NCBI GenBank assembly: GCA_030849805.1
Contig: JASANZ010002081.1
Span: 1 to 43,391 of the forward strand
Source of the DNA: Sergeia podlipaevii
Taxonomy: Eukaryota; Euglenozoa; Kinetoplastea; Trypanosomatida; Trypanosomatidae
Direction of reading: 5' to 3'
Length of the DNA: 43,391 nucleotides
Shown: positions 1 through 9,087 of the stretch, piece after piece
How positions within the stretch are numbered: position 1 is the stretch's first letter
Layout of the letters: each line of letters begins with the position of its first letter
Position numbers and translations under genes: made by a program
The notes under the pieces: generated by a model
Databases searched by the model: none
What the model saw: the letters and a program-made list of their open reading frames with translations, nothing else
Told to the model about the DNA's origin: nothing

Positions 1-33
1 TTTTTTTTTTTTTTTTTTTTTTTTTTTGCTTAG
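1..33 (+). promoter_or_regulatory. Putative trans-splice acceptor for the first gene
   Basis: A run of 27 T opens the window and the first AG after it is at 32-33. This is the polypyrimidine-plus-AG arrangement used for spliced-leader addition in trypanosomatids. It would give the gene starting at 221 a 5' UTR of about 190 nt. The UTR contains an 11-C run (148-158) and a GA/A-rich stretch just before the ATG. The exact site is inferred, not measured. Confidence 0.45.
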
Positions 34-220
34 TGTCTGTTTGTGGGTGTTCTGCGAGTATCCCCTTTTTATTATTCAATATCTTAGCGTCAATCACTTT
101 CTTATTATATAAGTCCTTACATACACAATCAATCGACCTTAACCTGTCCCCCCCCCCCTTATATATATACTTAGCCGCACACACTTGTGTGTGAGAAGGA
201 GAGAGAGAGAAAAAAAAAAA

Positions 221-2443
221 ATGAATGTTCATTCACCTTTGCCAGCAGCTACGTCCCCAGGCAGAGGGGACACGCCACAGGCACCCGGGATGGTAGGCCA
301 AAGTCCTTTCGGAGAAGAAGACTCCATTGTGGTGGACAAGTGGATCATGGACGTGTGCGGGGAGGAGGACATTCAGTTCCCATCTCACCGCAAATCCCAG
401 TTTCCTGCGTACATTCTTCGACTCCGCGCTGTAGAAGATCACAAGAAGTTCAACGCTAATACTTTTGATTATCCGTCGCGCTCCGGGACACGAGAAGTGC
501 TCGTACTGCAGCGGATGCTGGAGAGCCTGGGTAGCATGGAGCAGAGCTACACTAGGCAGTTCAAGGAGACCACGGCGCAGCTGGCGAGAGTGATGGCGCT
601 GCTAGAAGAAAAAACGCTCGGAATGTCAGCTTTGTCGGTGTCAACACCAACGGCATCGGCGACGGCGACGATGGCAGCAACACAGCTCTCACCTGCCGCT
701 GCTCTTCCTTCTTCATCCTTGCCTCCAACCAGCCCTGAAAGGAAGACAGCCGACACGCACTGCAGATCCATCGAGCGCACGCCCTCCACCGCTGAAGGCC
801 ACCGGACCGCTGTTGCGGACGAGGATGAAGACGATATCATTGACGCAGACAAATTGGTGGCGCCTACGACAGCGGCGGCCGCGGCAGCAGCGAAGCGAGG
901 CTATACCCTGCTGGTGGACACACCCATTACTACGTCTTCCCTCGCCACCCTTCCAGTGACTCCAACTTCGAAGCCCACGTCCGCCTCTTCGGCTTCAGTC
1001 ATCAACACACGTTCAGCAGAATATACTCAGCGGCTGCACATTGCTCAGCGCTATATTGCGGAGCAGCAGCGTCTGACCGCTGAGGCGGGCAACCAAGGCG
1101 CGCTACTCTCTCAAAAGCACGACGACCTGCTGGAACTCAAGGTACAGCTTGATAAGGAGTACAGTGCGCTGCAGCAGACGGAGAAGATCGTGGTGGAGCG
1201 GCACGGCGAGGTGGTGGCCGAGTGCACAAAGGAAGAGGAAGCCTACGCGGCAGAGCTAGCAAGGTGGGAGGCACTGCTGGCGGAGACTGAAGCGACAGCA
1301 GCAACGGAAGAAACAACAGGGGCTATGAAAATGGCGGAAGCTGAGGACAGCTGCAGCAGTCTGCACGCCTCCTCAGAGCTCGCAGTGCTACGCGCTGCAC
1401 TCACAGAAGCCGCCGAGGCCGCTCATGCTGCCCGCACTGCCCTTCAGCGCGAAGACCTCAGTCATTCCTCACAGAGCCGCCAGGCGCGCCAACGGCTTCG
1501 CGACTGGCAAGAGGTTGCTACCAAGGTGCGCTATACACGGCAGCAGCTGCAAGGTCAGACACACGTCATCGCTGCCACCGTCGCAGAAACTGCTCGGCGT
1601 CTGGCAGAGGACAGTGGGGCGGGGAGTGGTTACATGGATCAGTTCTGGAAGCTGAACTCTCTTCTGCTGGAGCGCTCCTCTGAGTTTGTGGCGGGCTACA
1701 CTAGATCTGCTGACATGGCCGTGGGAGCGGCGGGAAGTGGTGGAGTGGGGGCGGGCGGAGCTACTCTATCAGGCGCGGGCTCTCCTGCAGGGGGTGGCGC
1801 TGTAGGAGCCGACGAGGTCTTCTACACTGTTTCACACATTCCCATTCCCCGTGCGCCGCCTCCGCTAATCCTTTCCCCCTCAGCGTCCTCCCCTGAGGCC
1901 TCTTCCTCCTCTCGGGCGCTGCCCCCACGCCCGATGAGCAGCGCGTCTACGCGGCATCAGAGGCAAGATAGCAACTCAAGCAGTAGTGCGGCGCAGTCTC
2001 TGTACGCCTCGAGCACCACCACCACGCCAACCGCGGGAGGAGGTGGCGCCTCTCACTCTCACCGGATCCCCACCGGCGGCAGTGGTACTGGCACCCCGCG
2101 GCGGCGGCTCTCTCTGTCGCGCGGTGTCGCAACACCAGTAACGGCGTCCAGAGCTTCGAGCGTCGTCGGTAGTGCTTCCCGTGACGACCCGCACAATGGC
2201 GGTGGCTCACCATCGCAACAGCAAGGGGCGACCCATAGCAAGAAGAAGCGCAGCAGGTACGAGCTGGTCAGCCATCTTCAGCGCTGGGCCGCTGTTCTGA
2301 TTAAAGAACGTCTGTCGCTGCTGCAGGCGGCTGGGTTGGTACCCAGCGAACGTGGGATGCGTGAGAACGTGCCGTTGGAGATCCGGAGTGAAGCGGAGCT
2401 GCGGGCAAAGTACAAGCAGTTGCAACAAGCCCTGCTCTCGTGA
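221..2443 (+). CDS. Coiled-coil protein of unknown function (740 aa)
   Basis: I do not recognise the family with confidence. The start is the ATG at 221, right after a GA/A-rich stretch; upstream in-frame codons back to 185 would need a TTG start and encode only the purine repeat. Residues about 30-130 are compact and look conserved, with a KWIMDVCGEED segment followed by a helical region. Alanine- and serine-rich linkers follow (poly-Ala near residues 217-226). Two long predicted coiled coils lie at about 264-360 and 383-465, then a Gly/Ser/Pro-rich disordered region (about 490-675) and a final helical stretch (about 680-740). No membrane segment or signal peptide is seen. The small N-terminal domain plus coiled coils recalls NN-CH/coiled-coil cytoskeletal proteins such as augmin HAUS1 or IFT proteins; this is a weak impression only. 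Confidence 0.85.
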   Translation: MNVHSPLPAATSPGRGDTPQAPGMVGQSPFGEEDSIVVDKWIMDVCGEEDIQFPSHRKSQFPAYILRLRAVEDHKKFNANTFDYPSRSGTREVLVLQRMLESLGSMEQSYTRQFKETTAQLARVMALLEEKTLGMSALSVSTPTASATATMAATQLSPAAALPSSSLPPTSPERKTADTHCRSIERTPSTAEGHRTAVADEDEDDIIDADKLVAPTTAAAAAAAKRGYTLLVDTPITTSSLATLPVTPTSKPTSASSASVINTRSAEYTQRLHIAQRYIAEQQRLTAEAGNQGALLSQKHDDLLELKVQLDKEYSALQQTEKIVVERHGEVVAECTKEEEAYAAELARWEALLAETEATAATEETTGAMKMAEAEDSCSSLHASSELAVLRAALTEAAEAAHAARTALQREDLSHSSQSRQARQRLRDWQEVATKVRYTRQQLQGQTHVIAATVAETARRLAEDSGAGSGYMDQFWKLNSLLLERSSEFVAGYTRSADMAVGAAGSGGVGAGGATLSGAGSPAGGGAVGADEVFYTVSHIPIPRAPPPLILSPSASSPEASSSSRALPPRPMSSASTRHQRQDSNSSSSAAQSLYASSTTTTPTAGGGGASHSHRIPTGGSGTGTPRRRLSLSRGVATPVTASRASSVVGSASRDDPHNGGGSPSQQQGATHSKKKRSRYELVSHLQRWAAVLIKERLSLLQAAGLVPSERGMRENVPLEIRSEAELRAKYKQLQQALLS

Positions 2444-2758
2444 GACTAGTGAATGGGAAGAGGAGGAAGAAAAAAAAGAAAGCACAGGAGGTAGAGGTAA
2501 TTAGTCATCCCATATGTTTTTTTCGTTTTTAACTGCTGTGTCATTTCAATATAGGGGTGGCATGTATATTGCTGTTGTGCTTTCTCCCTGCCACATCTTC
2601 TTCCTCATACCCCTGCTTTGCTCCACTGCGCTATGACTGGTAGAACTGCCTGTTGCTATCTTTATCTTCTTTGCTGCTTATGTGTTTTTTGTTGTTGTTT
2701 TTTCCTTCTTCTTCTTCTTCTTGTACATCGTTTATTGTTTTACTGGCTATGAAGTCAA

Positions 2759-2774
2759 CACACACACACACACA
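2759..2774. repeat. (CA)8 microsatellite
   Basis: Eight CA units in the spacer, read directly. Confidence 0.9.
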
Positions 2775-3420
2775 AGAAAAAAAGGATATCTCAAGTATGG
2801 CACACACTGCTGGTGGTGCGTGATGGTAGTGGGACGGCTTGTCGTTGTTCAATCATTTCATTTTTTTTTTTTAGAAAAATGCCTCGCACTATTTGTTTGA
2901 GTAGCAATACCTACACTGTTCAGTACTATCTTTCTTTCTTTTTCTTTCTCTTTTTTTATTACTTTGAAGCGACACCATCGATTTTTCTTTTCGTGCGTGT
3001 GTGTGTGTGTGTGTGTTATTCCAGAGAGTCAATTTTTTCTTTTGTTATAACCTTTAAGTGTGAGAGCAGGCCTACACTGGTAAAGCTTGTATCTTACAGT
3101 GCAGACACCATTTGGAGTATCAAGCATAGAGTGTGGCTGTTGCTATCTTACTGCTCGTGTGTGTGTGCTTGTGCACGTGTTTGTCTGTTTGCTTTTTGGT
3201 GGGAGGATAGGTGGCTGTGAAGGCAAATATTCATATCCATCGGCTCTCCTCGATATACCACGGTGGTTTTCCTAGAGAGCGGAGGAGAACAGCTCTTTAT
3301 CAGGCTAGATACGTTTTCTTTTTTTTTCTATTTTTTTTTTTTTACCATCATCATCATTCTATATATAATTTTCTTTAAGAAAAAAAAATATCACGCAGAT
3401 ACACCGCTGCGCACAAATAT

Positions 3421-3441
3421 CCTTTTTTTTTTCTTGAGCAG
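3421..3441 (+). promoter_or_regulatory. Putative trans-splice acceptor for the PCD-like gene
   Basis: A T10-rich tract is followed by AG at 3437-3438 and CAG at 3439-3441, leaving a pyrimidine-rich 5' UTR of about 75 nt before the ATG at 3515. An earlier T-rich tract at about 3319-3343 is an alternative. Confidence 0.4.
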
Positions 3442-3514
3442 TTGTTTTGTCCCGTCACCCTAGTACCTCTCTTTCTCTCTCTCCATTGACTGCTCACACA
3501 TCGTCTCTCCCCCA

Positions 3515-4393
3515 ATGTTCGCCTCCGCAGCTCCCATGCGGGGTCGACTTGCTCGTCTTGCGTTCCTGCGCAGACCGCGGCGGGCTGAGGGGATACCCCG
3601 CACCCTTCAGGTCCCTGCTGTCTACCCCTGTGCAGTGCTCAGCTCCACACGTTTGAAGGGAGATTATGGCTTTAATGTATTTCACAATAGCAACCCTCAG
3701 CATGGGGGGTCTTATGCGAGACATGAGCGCCGCATGCGCGACGATGAGGTGGAGGACTTTCTCAGCTCCGTGAAGGGGTGGATCCCTATTGGTGCAGGGG
3801 CAGTGCCGGAGCACAACGGAAATGGCGAAGCAGAGCAAGAGGAGGCAGGGGCTGCTTCTTCGTCTTCATCTCTTTGGTCTTTGAGGAGGAAAGGTGGTGA
3901 TGACACGGTCGCAACCAGCACCAGCGAGGAGGAGGAGAGGAGCAAGAACCAAAAAGACACTCCTCCCTTGCCGTCTCCACTCGAGCTTGGTGAAGGTGCA
4001 ATCATGCGGGCTTTCACCTTTGCTACCTTCCGAGACGCTTATCTCTTCATGGGGCGTCTCTGGGCCTTCTGCTATGGTGCGGACAAGTACCCGCACGTAA
4101 CCTGGGACGACCGTCGCATCACGGTCTACCTCTACTCTCCATCCTTTCATGGGTTAAGCAAGCGTGAGGCCCGTGTGGCTGCCTTCTTGAACGATCAGTA
4201 CAACATGATGCGTAAGAGCAAGCGACAGCAAAGACTAATTGTAGACGGAGTTGCGAGAAATGCGGTGGTTGAGGAATTGATAGGGGACTATGTCGCCAAG
4301 GAACTTTCGGAGCGGCACGCGAGACGTACGGCGCCACTGCGTGAGGTGGTGGATGGTACGACACATTGGAGTGAGTTGATAAAGAAGGTGTGA
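3515..4393 (+). CDS. Pterin-4a-carbinolamine dehydratase-like protein, probably mitochondrial
   Basis: The protein has 292 residues. The N-terminus (about 1-35) is rich in Arg and hydrophobic residues without acids, as in a mitochondrial presequence; Met8 is an alternative start. Residues about 85-150 are acidic and low in complexity. Residues about 165-230 match the pterin-4a-carbinolamine dehydratase (PCD/DCoH) fold: an F-x-F-x-(T/D)-F-x-(D/E)-A-(Y/F)-x-F-M helix, then a YPHVTW segment, a beta strand, and GLSKREARVAAFLND, equivalent to the family's GLSERDxxLAxxID. In canonical enzymes the middle segment carries an HHP motif; here the corresponding residues read KYP, so the catalytic histidines appear to be missing. 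I infer a PCD fold with a non-enzymatic or altered role in the mitochondrion. A role in mitochondrial RNA or ribosome biology is possible but not shown. Direct dehydratase function should not be assumed. Confidence 0.7.
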   Translation: MFASAAPMRGRLARLAFLRRPRRAEGIPRTLQVPAVYPCAVLSSTRLKGDYGFNVFHNSNPQHGGSYARHERRMRDDEVEDFLSSVKGWIPIGAGAVPEHNGNGEAEQEEAGAASSSSSLWSLRRKGGDDTVATSTSEEEERSKNQKDTPPLPSPLELGEGAIMRAFTFATFRDAYLFMGRLWAFCYGADKYPHVTWDDRRITVYLYSPSFHGLSKREARVAAFLNDQYNMMRKSKRQQRLIVDGVARNAVVEELIGDYVAKELSERHARRTAPLREVVDGTTHWSELIKKV

Positions 4394-4968
4394 TGAAAGA
4401 CGTAGGCGTGTGTGTGTAGTAGTAGTAGTAGTGGTAGTGGTGAGTGCCCCCCCCCCCTTCCTCTTGTAACATTTGTTCATACTATCGAAAGAAAAAAATG
4501 AAACAAAAAAAAGGCAGCAATACAACAACAACAAGAAAAAGGGCAGTTACTCTTGTGGAGTGCGTGATAGGAATGGATGCTCTTAATACTTATGCCCCGA
4601 TTTTCTTTTTGATCATCTCAATTATTATTATTATTATTATGTTCCTTGCGTTTATTCATGAAAAGAGAAGCAGTGGTCCCATAGGTCAAATCAGCTGACT
4701 GTTCGCACAAGAGTACTCGTGTTTAGTAACCTTACACAAAACTGTGTTGAAAGCACGTCACACATACTGCATAGAAGAAAGGGAAAAAAAAAGAGAGAAA
4801 GTACAGCTCACTTACATCTATTTTTTTCTGTTTATAGGTCATTCGCCTCTGGTGTTATCGACTTCTGTGAGCATAGGCATTCTTGCATTGTCTGTATTTT
4901 GGTGTTCCCTTCTGTAAGTGAGAATAAATTTATTGTGGCTACTGTTGCTCTGCCTCATCGCTTTACGT

Positions 4969-4988
4969 TCTCTCTCGCTCTTCTTTAG
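4969..4988 (+). promoter_or_regulatory. Putative trans-splice acceptor for the COPI-associated protein gene
   Basis: A CT-rich tract ends in TTTAG with AG at 4987-4988, and a CAG follows at once (AG 4990-4991). The implied 5' UTR of about 72-74 nt consists largely of a TA repeat and a GA repeat. Confidence 0.55.
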
Positions 4989-5013
4989 CAGTACTTTGCT
5001 ATCATTATCTTCA

Positions 5014-5014
5014 A

Positions 5015-5052
<38 letters not shown>
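5014..5052. repeat. (TA)n(GA)n compound microsatellite in a 5' UTR
   Basis: About 11 TA units run directly into about 8 GA units, ending 10 nt before the ATG at 5063. Confidence 0.85.
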
Positions 5053-5062
5053 GACCAGCACC

Positions 5063-5455
5063 ATGCTTCGGTACATCAAGCAATCCCTTCCGCGAAAGTG
5101 GCTCGCCTGGATCCTGTTTATTCTCAATCTTCTCGGTGCCTTTGCTTGCGGCTCCTATGTGATGTTCTGCTTTATAGCTTACAGGTTCGGTAGCATCCGC
5201 ACCTTTATTGGGTTCGTGTACCTGCTCCTCTTCTCCATGGTCATCCCAAGCGCTGAGTTCGGTCTGATGCACCACCCGCATCTAGCGAAGTTTGCGCGTT
5301 TCATGACCTCTCCTCTCGGCCGAGCTTTTCTGTATATCTTCATGGGAGGCCTGGTGCTAGGCAACGGCATTGGAGGCTGGGTGGTTGGCATTTACCTGCT
5401 CGCTGTAGGCGTGATCAACGTGACGGCTGGCTGTTTCCTGAAGGATGAAGAATGA
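5063..5455 (+). CDS. COPI-associated / TVP15-like Golgi membrane protein
   Basis: A 130-residue, very hydrophobic protein with four predicted membrane helices at about residues 13-38, 44-66, 84-102 and 104-125. A short basic N-terminus precedes them and an acidic KDEE-like tail ends the protein. Length, four-helix layout and the conserved polar/Gly-rich loops (an S-A-E-F-G segment after helix 2, a G-N-G-I-G-G segment after helix 3) fit the COPI-associated protein family (Pfam COPI_assoc, yeast TVP15), found in Golgi membranes. The ATG at 5063 is the first after the acceptor at 4988. No neighbour shares this function, although the COPII gene Sec23 lies 20 kb downstream. The lysine near the C-terminus is not a canonical KKXX signal. 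Confidence 0.75.
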   Translation: MLRYIKQSLPRKWLAWILFILNLLGAFACGSYVMFCFIAYRFGSIRTFIGFVYLLLFSMVIPSAEFGLMHHPHLAKFARFMTSPLGRAFLYIFMGGLVLGNGIGGWVVGIYLLAVGVINVTAGCFLKDEE

Positions 5456-6301
5456 CACCAGGAGGAAAGAGGGATATAATAATAAACAAACAAGCAAGCA
5501 AAAAAAAAATGTGGGAAGAGAGGGAGAGTCTGCATGAAGTGCAGCGTCAATGAGGAATATGGATATGAAAGTGTGTGCGCCAGACAACACATTTATATCC
5601 CTTATATATATATATATGTTATTCTCACTGTTGGTTAGTTTGTTTGTTCTTGCACGTGTGTGTATGTGTGTGCGTATGCATACGGAGAGCATAAGGAACT
5701 GCATTTCTGAGAGAAAAAAAAATGGTGTTTGGTTGCTGTTTGTTGTTTGTTTGTTTTTTAATCCCTGGTTATGTGCGCATAATAAATATGCATTTTTTTT
5801 TCTTTTTTTAAAAGATGCGCAAATATACGATTGTAAACTTGAATGCAACGTAATATATTGCGTGCGCTTGTAAAGTGTACCTTCATATATACAAAAGGAA
5901 TGCTTTTTTTTTTATCCACTTTTTTTTTTTAATCTTCTCTGACAATGAACTGCTGCATCATAAATGCTTATTGTGCCCGTTTATAATATATATATATAAG
6001 CATTTTGCTGCCTAAATGTGTTCAATCGAATTTTTTTTTCCTCTACCTCTCTCTCTCTCTCTCTGCATTGATGTTCTGCTAGGCTTCTAGTTTGGTCAAA
6101 ACGTAAAAAAAAAAGTCTAGTCTCCCCAGCCTCCTTCATTTGCCAACTCACACAAGGTGTTTTTCTTGTTGTTGTTGCTTTTTGTGTGTGTGAGCTCGGG
6201 GAGAGGTGTGCGTAGAGCCAAAGCATATACATATATAGCACCGCTTTTTTTTTATTTTATTATTATTCACTTTTTTTTTCTTTAAAGGAAGTTCTTACGC
6301 C
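5456..6301. other. Spacer, no gene seen
   Basis: AT-rich DNA with short TA repeats (near 5604-5618 and 5985-5998), a CT repeat near 6045-6064, several A8-A10 and T8-T10 runs, and tandem AACA/AAGC-like units near 5484-5500. ORFs on both strands are composed of repeat-derived residues and show no recognisable family. Confidence 0.65.
6242..6287 (+). promoter_or_regulatory. Putative trans-splice acceptor for the type I membrane protein gene
   Basis: Two T9-rich tracts (6245-6253 and 6271-6283) are followed by AAAG with AG at 6286-6287, only 14 nt before the ATG at 6302. Confidence 0.55.
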
Positions 6302-8161
6302 ATGGGAAGAGCGAAGCTTTCCCCCTGTACCCTATCCCTTTTTCTTTTGTTAGTCCTCTGTTTTTTCTTAACTGTCACAAATGCCGCAAGCGTGCTGCAG
6401 CCCCCTTGTCACTGTAATCATGGCGTAGTGCTCTACATATCCTCAGCCTCCGTGTTGCCGTTTTCTTTTTCAGGGAGCACCAGTGGCGAAGAATGCGTGT
6501 GCCAGTGTTTCGATGAGTACTTGCTGCCGCGGTGCCTATACAAGGCATTGAACCCTAAAGTTTCAATGGACCTCTGGATTGCCGGGCCTCCTGTACATGA
6601 ACGAAAGCAACGGGAGCCCTTGGAGGAGGATGGATCTGTCATGCCTCTGCGCTTCCAAGATGCGCTTGTTCAGGCGCTACAGAGAGGCTTTGGTCTGGAG
6701 AAGAGGAGTATCAACGAAGTGGATGATAATGCTGGTAGTGATGAGGGGGAGGACGGTGACGGCACGTTTGTTTATCACTCGGGTTGGGTGGCGGCCACCT
6801 CTGTGACATGGCACGCTGCCGCTGCTGCTGCTGATGCTAACGGCAGCGTTTCTGTCGTACGAGCAACCGTGTTGATGCCAGGCTGGGCAGCACAGCACAT
6901 GCTGGCTGACTCCATGCACGATAATCTAGGTATGTTTAACTTTTCCCTCTACTTCATATCTGGTTTTGCTTCTCACTACCACGTCGTGTACGTGGCAGAC
7001 CGCACGTTAGGCCCTCTACAAACCCCGTTGTACGCAACAAGCTGGATCCGGCTCTATATCAACGCCAACACCATCACCTCCGCCTATGTCTCTCTCGAGC
7101 AGTACGGCTGGCTAGTCGGCGCCGTCATTCTTGTTGTGGTGCTGGTCTGTGGGGAGTATCATTTTATGTACAACGTAGAATGCAATGTAGGTGGCGGCGC
7201 GTTGCACGTGGGGCTCCACACCAACAGCAACGATGCAGCGACTGAGATGAACCAAGCAATGGCAGAGGCAGCGGCTGGCCCCAGTGATGAGGTCATGGTT
7301 GCTGGTGCCACCTCCGCTGCAGCTGCTGCTGCTGCTGCTGCTACAAGGACAACTGGGAAGGTAGTGAAGAGCCAAAATGAAGTAAAGCACAACAAAAACA
7401 GCAGCAGGAAGACGATCCCTGTGAGTGGTGGAGGCAATGACGATGGTGCCACAACTGATGCGCGCCAACCGCATCAACCCTTATCGCAGCGTATAGACAC
7501 GCAGCAACTACAACGAGGAGGAGGGGCTGCACGTGACATGAGAGCCTCCTCTTCTTCTTATCCTTCCAAGGGACAGTCTCAGATTCCCCCACCCCCTAAT
7601 GCAGCGGCGCCTAGGCATGTGCGGCATGGAGCTACAGCAACGTTTCTTCATGGTGATGACGACGGCGGCAACAACAGCAGTAGTGGAAAGGTATTCAAGT
7701 CTCAAGAACGCAGTTCCTCTCGAAGGGTCGTCTCTCCGTCGTCTGATCGAGCACACGGAGCCGCCGTATCTTCTAGGCAACGACAGCGTGTACTCGAGAA
7801 GGGTACGGCGGAGCGAGAAGGCGGGGGGTGCATTCATGATGGAGGAAATTCGTCTCCTCTACCTCTACATCAGCAGCACCAGAAACCACAAGAAGAAGAG
7901 GGGCAGAGCAAGACTTCAGCTGTACACACCATTGCAGAACTTGGTGGCACGAACAGCAGCGGTAACGTCATGAGTGCGCGGCAGTGGCGGAAGGAGAAGG
8001 CGCAGGAGCGCAAGATGCGCGCTGCGGAGCACCAGCGCTTGAATGAGCTCCTGTTTGGCCACACTACAAGTCGGTCAAGAGCATCCGTGCCGCCAGAGAC
8101 GGCTCAGAGGAGCAGCGATGATGAGGCATTCGCCGAGACAGCCACTATTCGCAAGCACTGA
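6302..8161 (+). CDS. Putative type I membrane protein of unknown function
   Basis: The protein has 619 residues and I do not recognise its family. Residues 1-28 form a clear signal peptide: a short basic start, a Leu/Phe-rich core, and a T-N-A end. A cysteine-rich segment follows (residues about 36-80), with C-x-C near the start and C-x-C-x-C plus one further Cys later, somewhat like the end of an EGF module. An ectodomain extends to about residue 267, interrupted by an acidic Gly/Asp-rich loop near 135-155. One transmembrane helix (about 269-285) is followed by a long cytoplasmic tail (about 290-619) that is low in complexity, with an alanine run coded by GCT/GCA repeats near 7315-7342 and many Ser, Gln, Gly and basic residues. 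The very end (about 555-600) is helical and charged. Topology is inferred from hydropathy only. Confidence 0.8.
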   Translation: MGRAKLSPCTLSLFLLLVLCFFLTVTNAASVLQPPCHCNHGVVLYISSASVLPFSFSGSTSGEECVCQCFDEYLLPRCLYKALNPKVSMDLWIAGPPVHERKQREPLEEDGSVMPLRFQDALVQALQRGFGLEKRSINEVDDNAGSDEGEDGDGTFVYHSGWVAATSVTWHAAAAAADANGSVSVVRATVLMPGWAAQHMLADSMHDNLGMFNFSLYFISGFASHYHVVYVADRTLGPLQTPLYATSWIRLYINANTITSAYVSLEQYGWLVGAVILVVVLVCGEYHFMYNVECNVGGGALHVGLHTNSNDAATEMNQAMAEAAAGPSDEVMVAGATSAAAAAAAAATRTTGKVVKSQNEVKHNKNSSRKTIPVSGGGNDDGATTDARQPHQPLSQRIDTQQLQRGGGAARDMRASSSSYPSKGQSQIPPPPNAAAPRHVRHGATATFLHGDDDGGNNSSSGKVFKSQERSSSRRVVSPSSDRAHGAAVSSRQRQRVLEKGTAEREGGGCIHDGGNSSPLPLHQQHQKPQEEEGQSKTSAVHTIAELGGTNSSGNVMSARQWRKEKAQERKMRAAEHQRLNELLFGHTTSRSRASVPPETAQRSSDDEAFAETATIRKH

Positions 8162-9087
8162 GCACGACAGGAATGATTTGCTTTCTTTGTTGTTGTTGTT
8201 GAATCTACTGCACTCACTTTGCGTACGCCCAACTGTCTTGAAAAAAAAAAAGCGATATAGCGCTTGTGTCTGTATATATGTGTGTGTGAGAGAGAGAGAT
8301 TGATATATTAGGCATCAAAGAAAGAATACGTTTGTAAATATTTCCGTTTATATCTGTTATGATAGGGGTTCATTTAAAGAAACTGTTCAATACTATTTTT
8401 CTCTTAGATTTAGATCTGTTTTTATTCTGTGTGTGTATGTGTATCTATGGCGTGTTCGCTATTTTTCCTTTCCGCTTGTTAGCTTTGGAGAAACAGGAAG
8501 TGTGTTTCAGCGATACTACTAGGTAAACGCACACCCCTTATGTACTCCTGCTCAACTCCATCTCTCTTTTAGAATATTTTTTTTTGTTGCTCGCAAAGAA
8601 AAAAAAAAACTGACTATTATTTACCGTTTTAAAAAAAAAAAAATTGAGTTTAGTAGCGAACAACGTAAGACGCGCGTACGCGCATTTTGAGTACTCCTTT
8701 GTCACTTCAACGATTTATCATTACAATTATTTTTTCCTTTTTTTTTCAAACGAAGGATAGGAAGAGGTTGTGCCTAGCTTGAGCAACCCCCCCCCCCCGC
8801 ACGCTGCACAGGTAGCAACACCAACGAGAGTGTTCTATGCGTACGTAGTGGTGGTGCAACGTGGCTGTTACAAAAATATAATAATAAAAAAGAGAAGGAG
8901 TCTCTTTGCCTTCTCTTGCATTTTTATATTGGATCAGATAGAAACATTACATACGACTTTCAACATAGAAGGCAGCCAGAGCGTTGCTTAAATTTTTTTA
9001 GTTGGTTTCCATTTTGCATTTTATTATCATTTTTTTTTTTTGTAACTACTGACTTGCGCGTGAAAAATAAGAAAGGAAAGCGATAGA
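8162..9087. other. Spacer, no gene seen
   Basis: AT-rich, with T and A runs, a short GT/GA repeat at about 8277-8299, and a 12-C run at 8787-8798. A GC-rich 12-nt palindrome sits at 8672-8683. A 73-codon ORF at 8770-8991 starts next to the C run and has no recognisable features. Confidence 0.65.
9031..9071 (+). promoter_or_regulatory. Putative trans-splice acceptor for the exonuclease gene
   Basis: An 11-T run at 9031-9041 is followed by the first AG at 9070-9071, 16 nt before the ATG at 9088. An alternative AG at 9000-9001 also follows a T7 run. Confidence 0.4.

Larger units (their letters stand above)
2444..3514. other. Spacer with microsatellites, no gene seen
   Basis: This AT-rich spacer holds CTT repeats, (CA)8 at 2759-2774, a GT run near 2999-3016 and several T8-T14 runs. 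Small ORFs on both strands translate to Phe/Ser/Val-rich low-complexity peptides produced by these repeats. It should contain the 3' UTR of the upstream gene and the splice signals of the next. Confidence 0.7.
4394..5062. other. Spacer, no gene seen
   Basis: Holds a (TAG)n tract near 4418-4432, an 11-C run at 4447-4457, an ATT repeat near 4620-4640 and the splice signals of the next gene. An 84-codon ORF at 4444-4698 ends in an Ile-rich stretch made by the ATT repeat and is judged to be chance. Confidence 0.65.

Noticed and set aside
185..220. N-terminal extension of the first gene from a TTG codon
   Set aside because: It needs a non-ATG start and encodes only the GA/A repeat; the ATG at 221 is the natural start.
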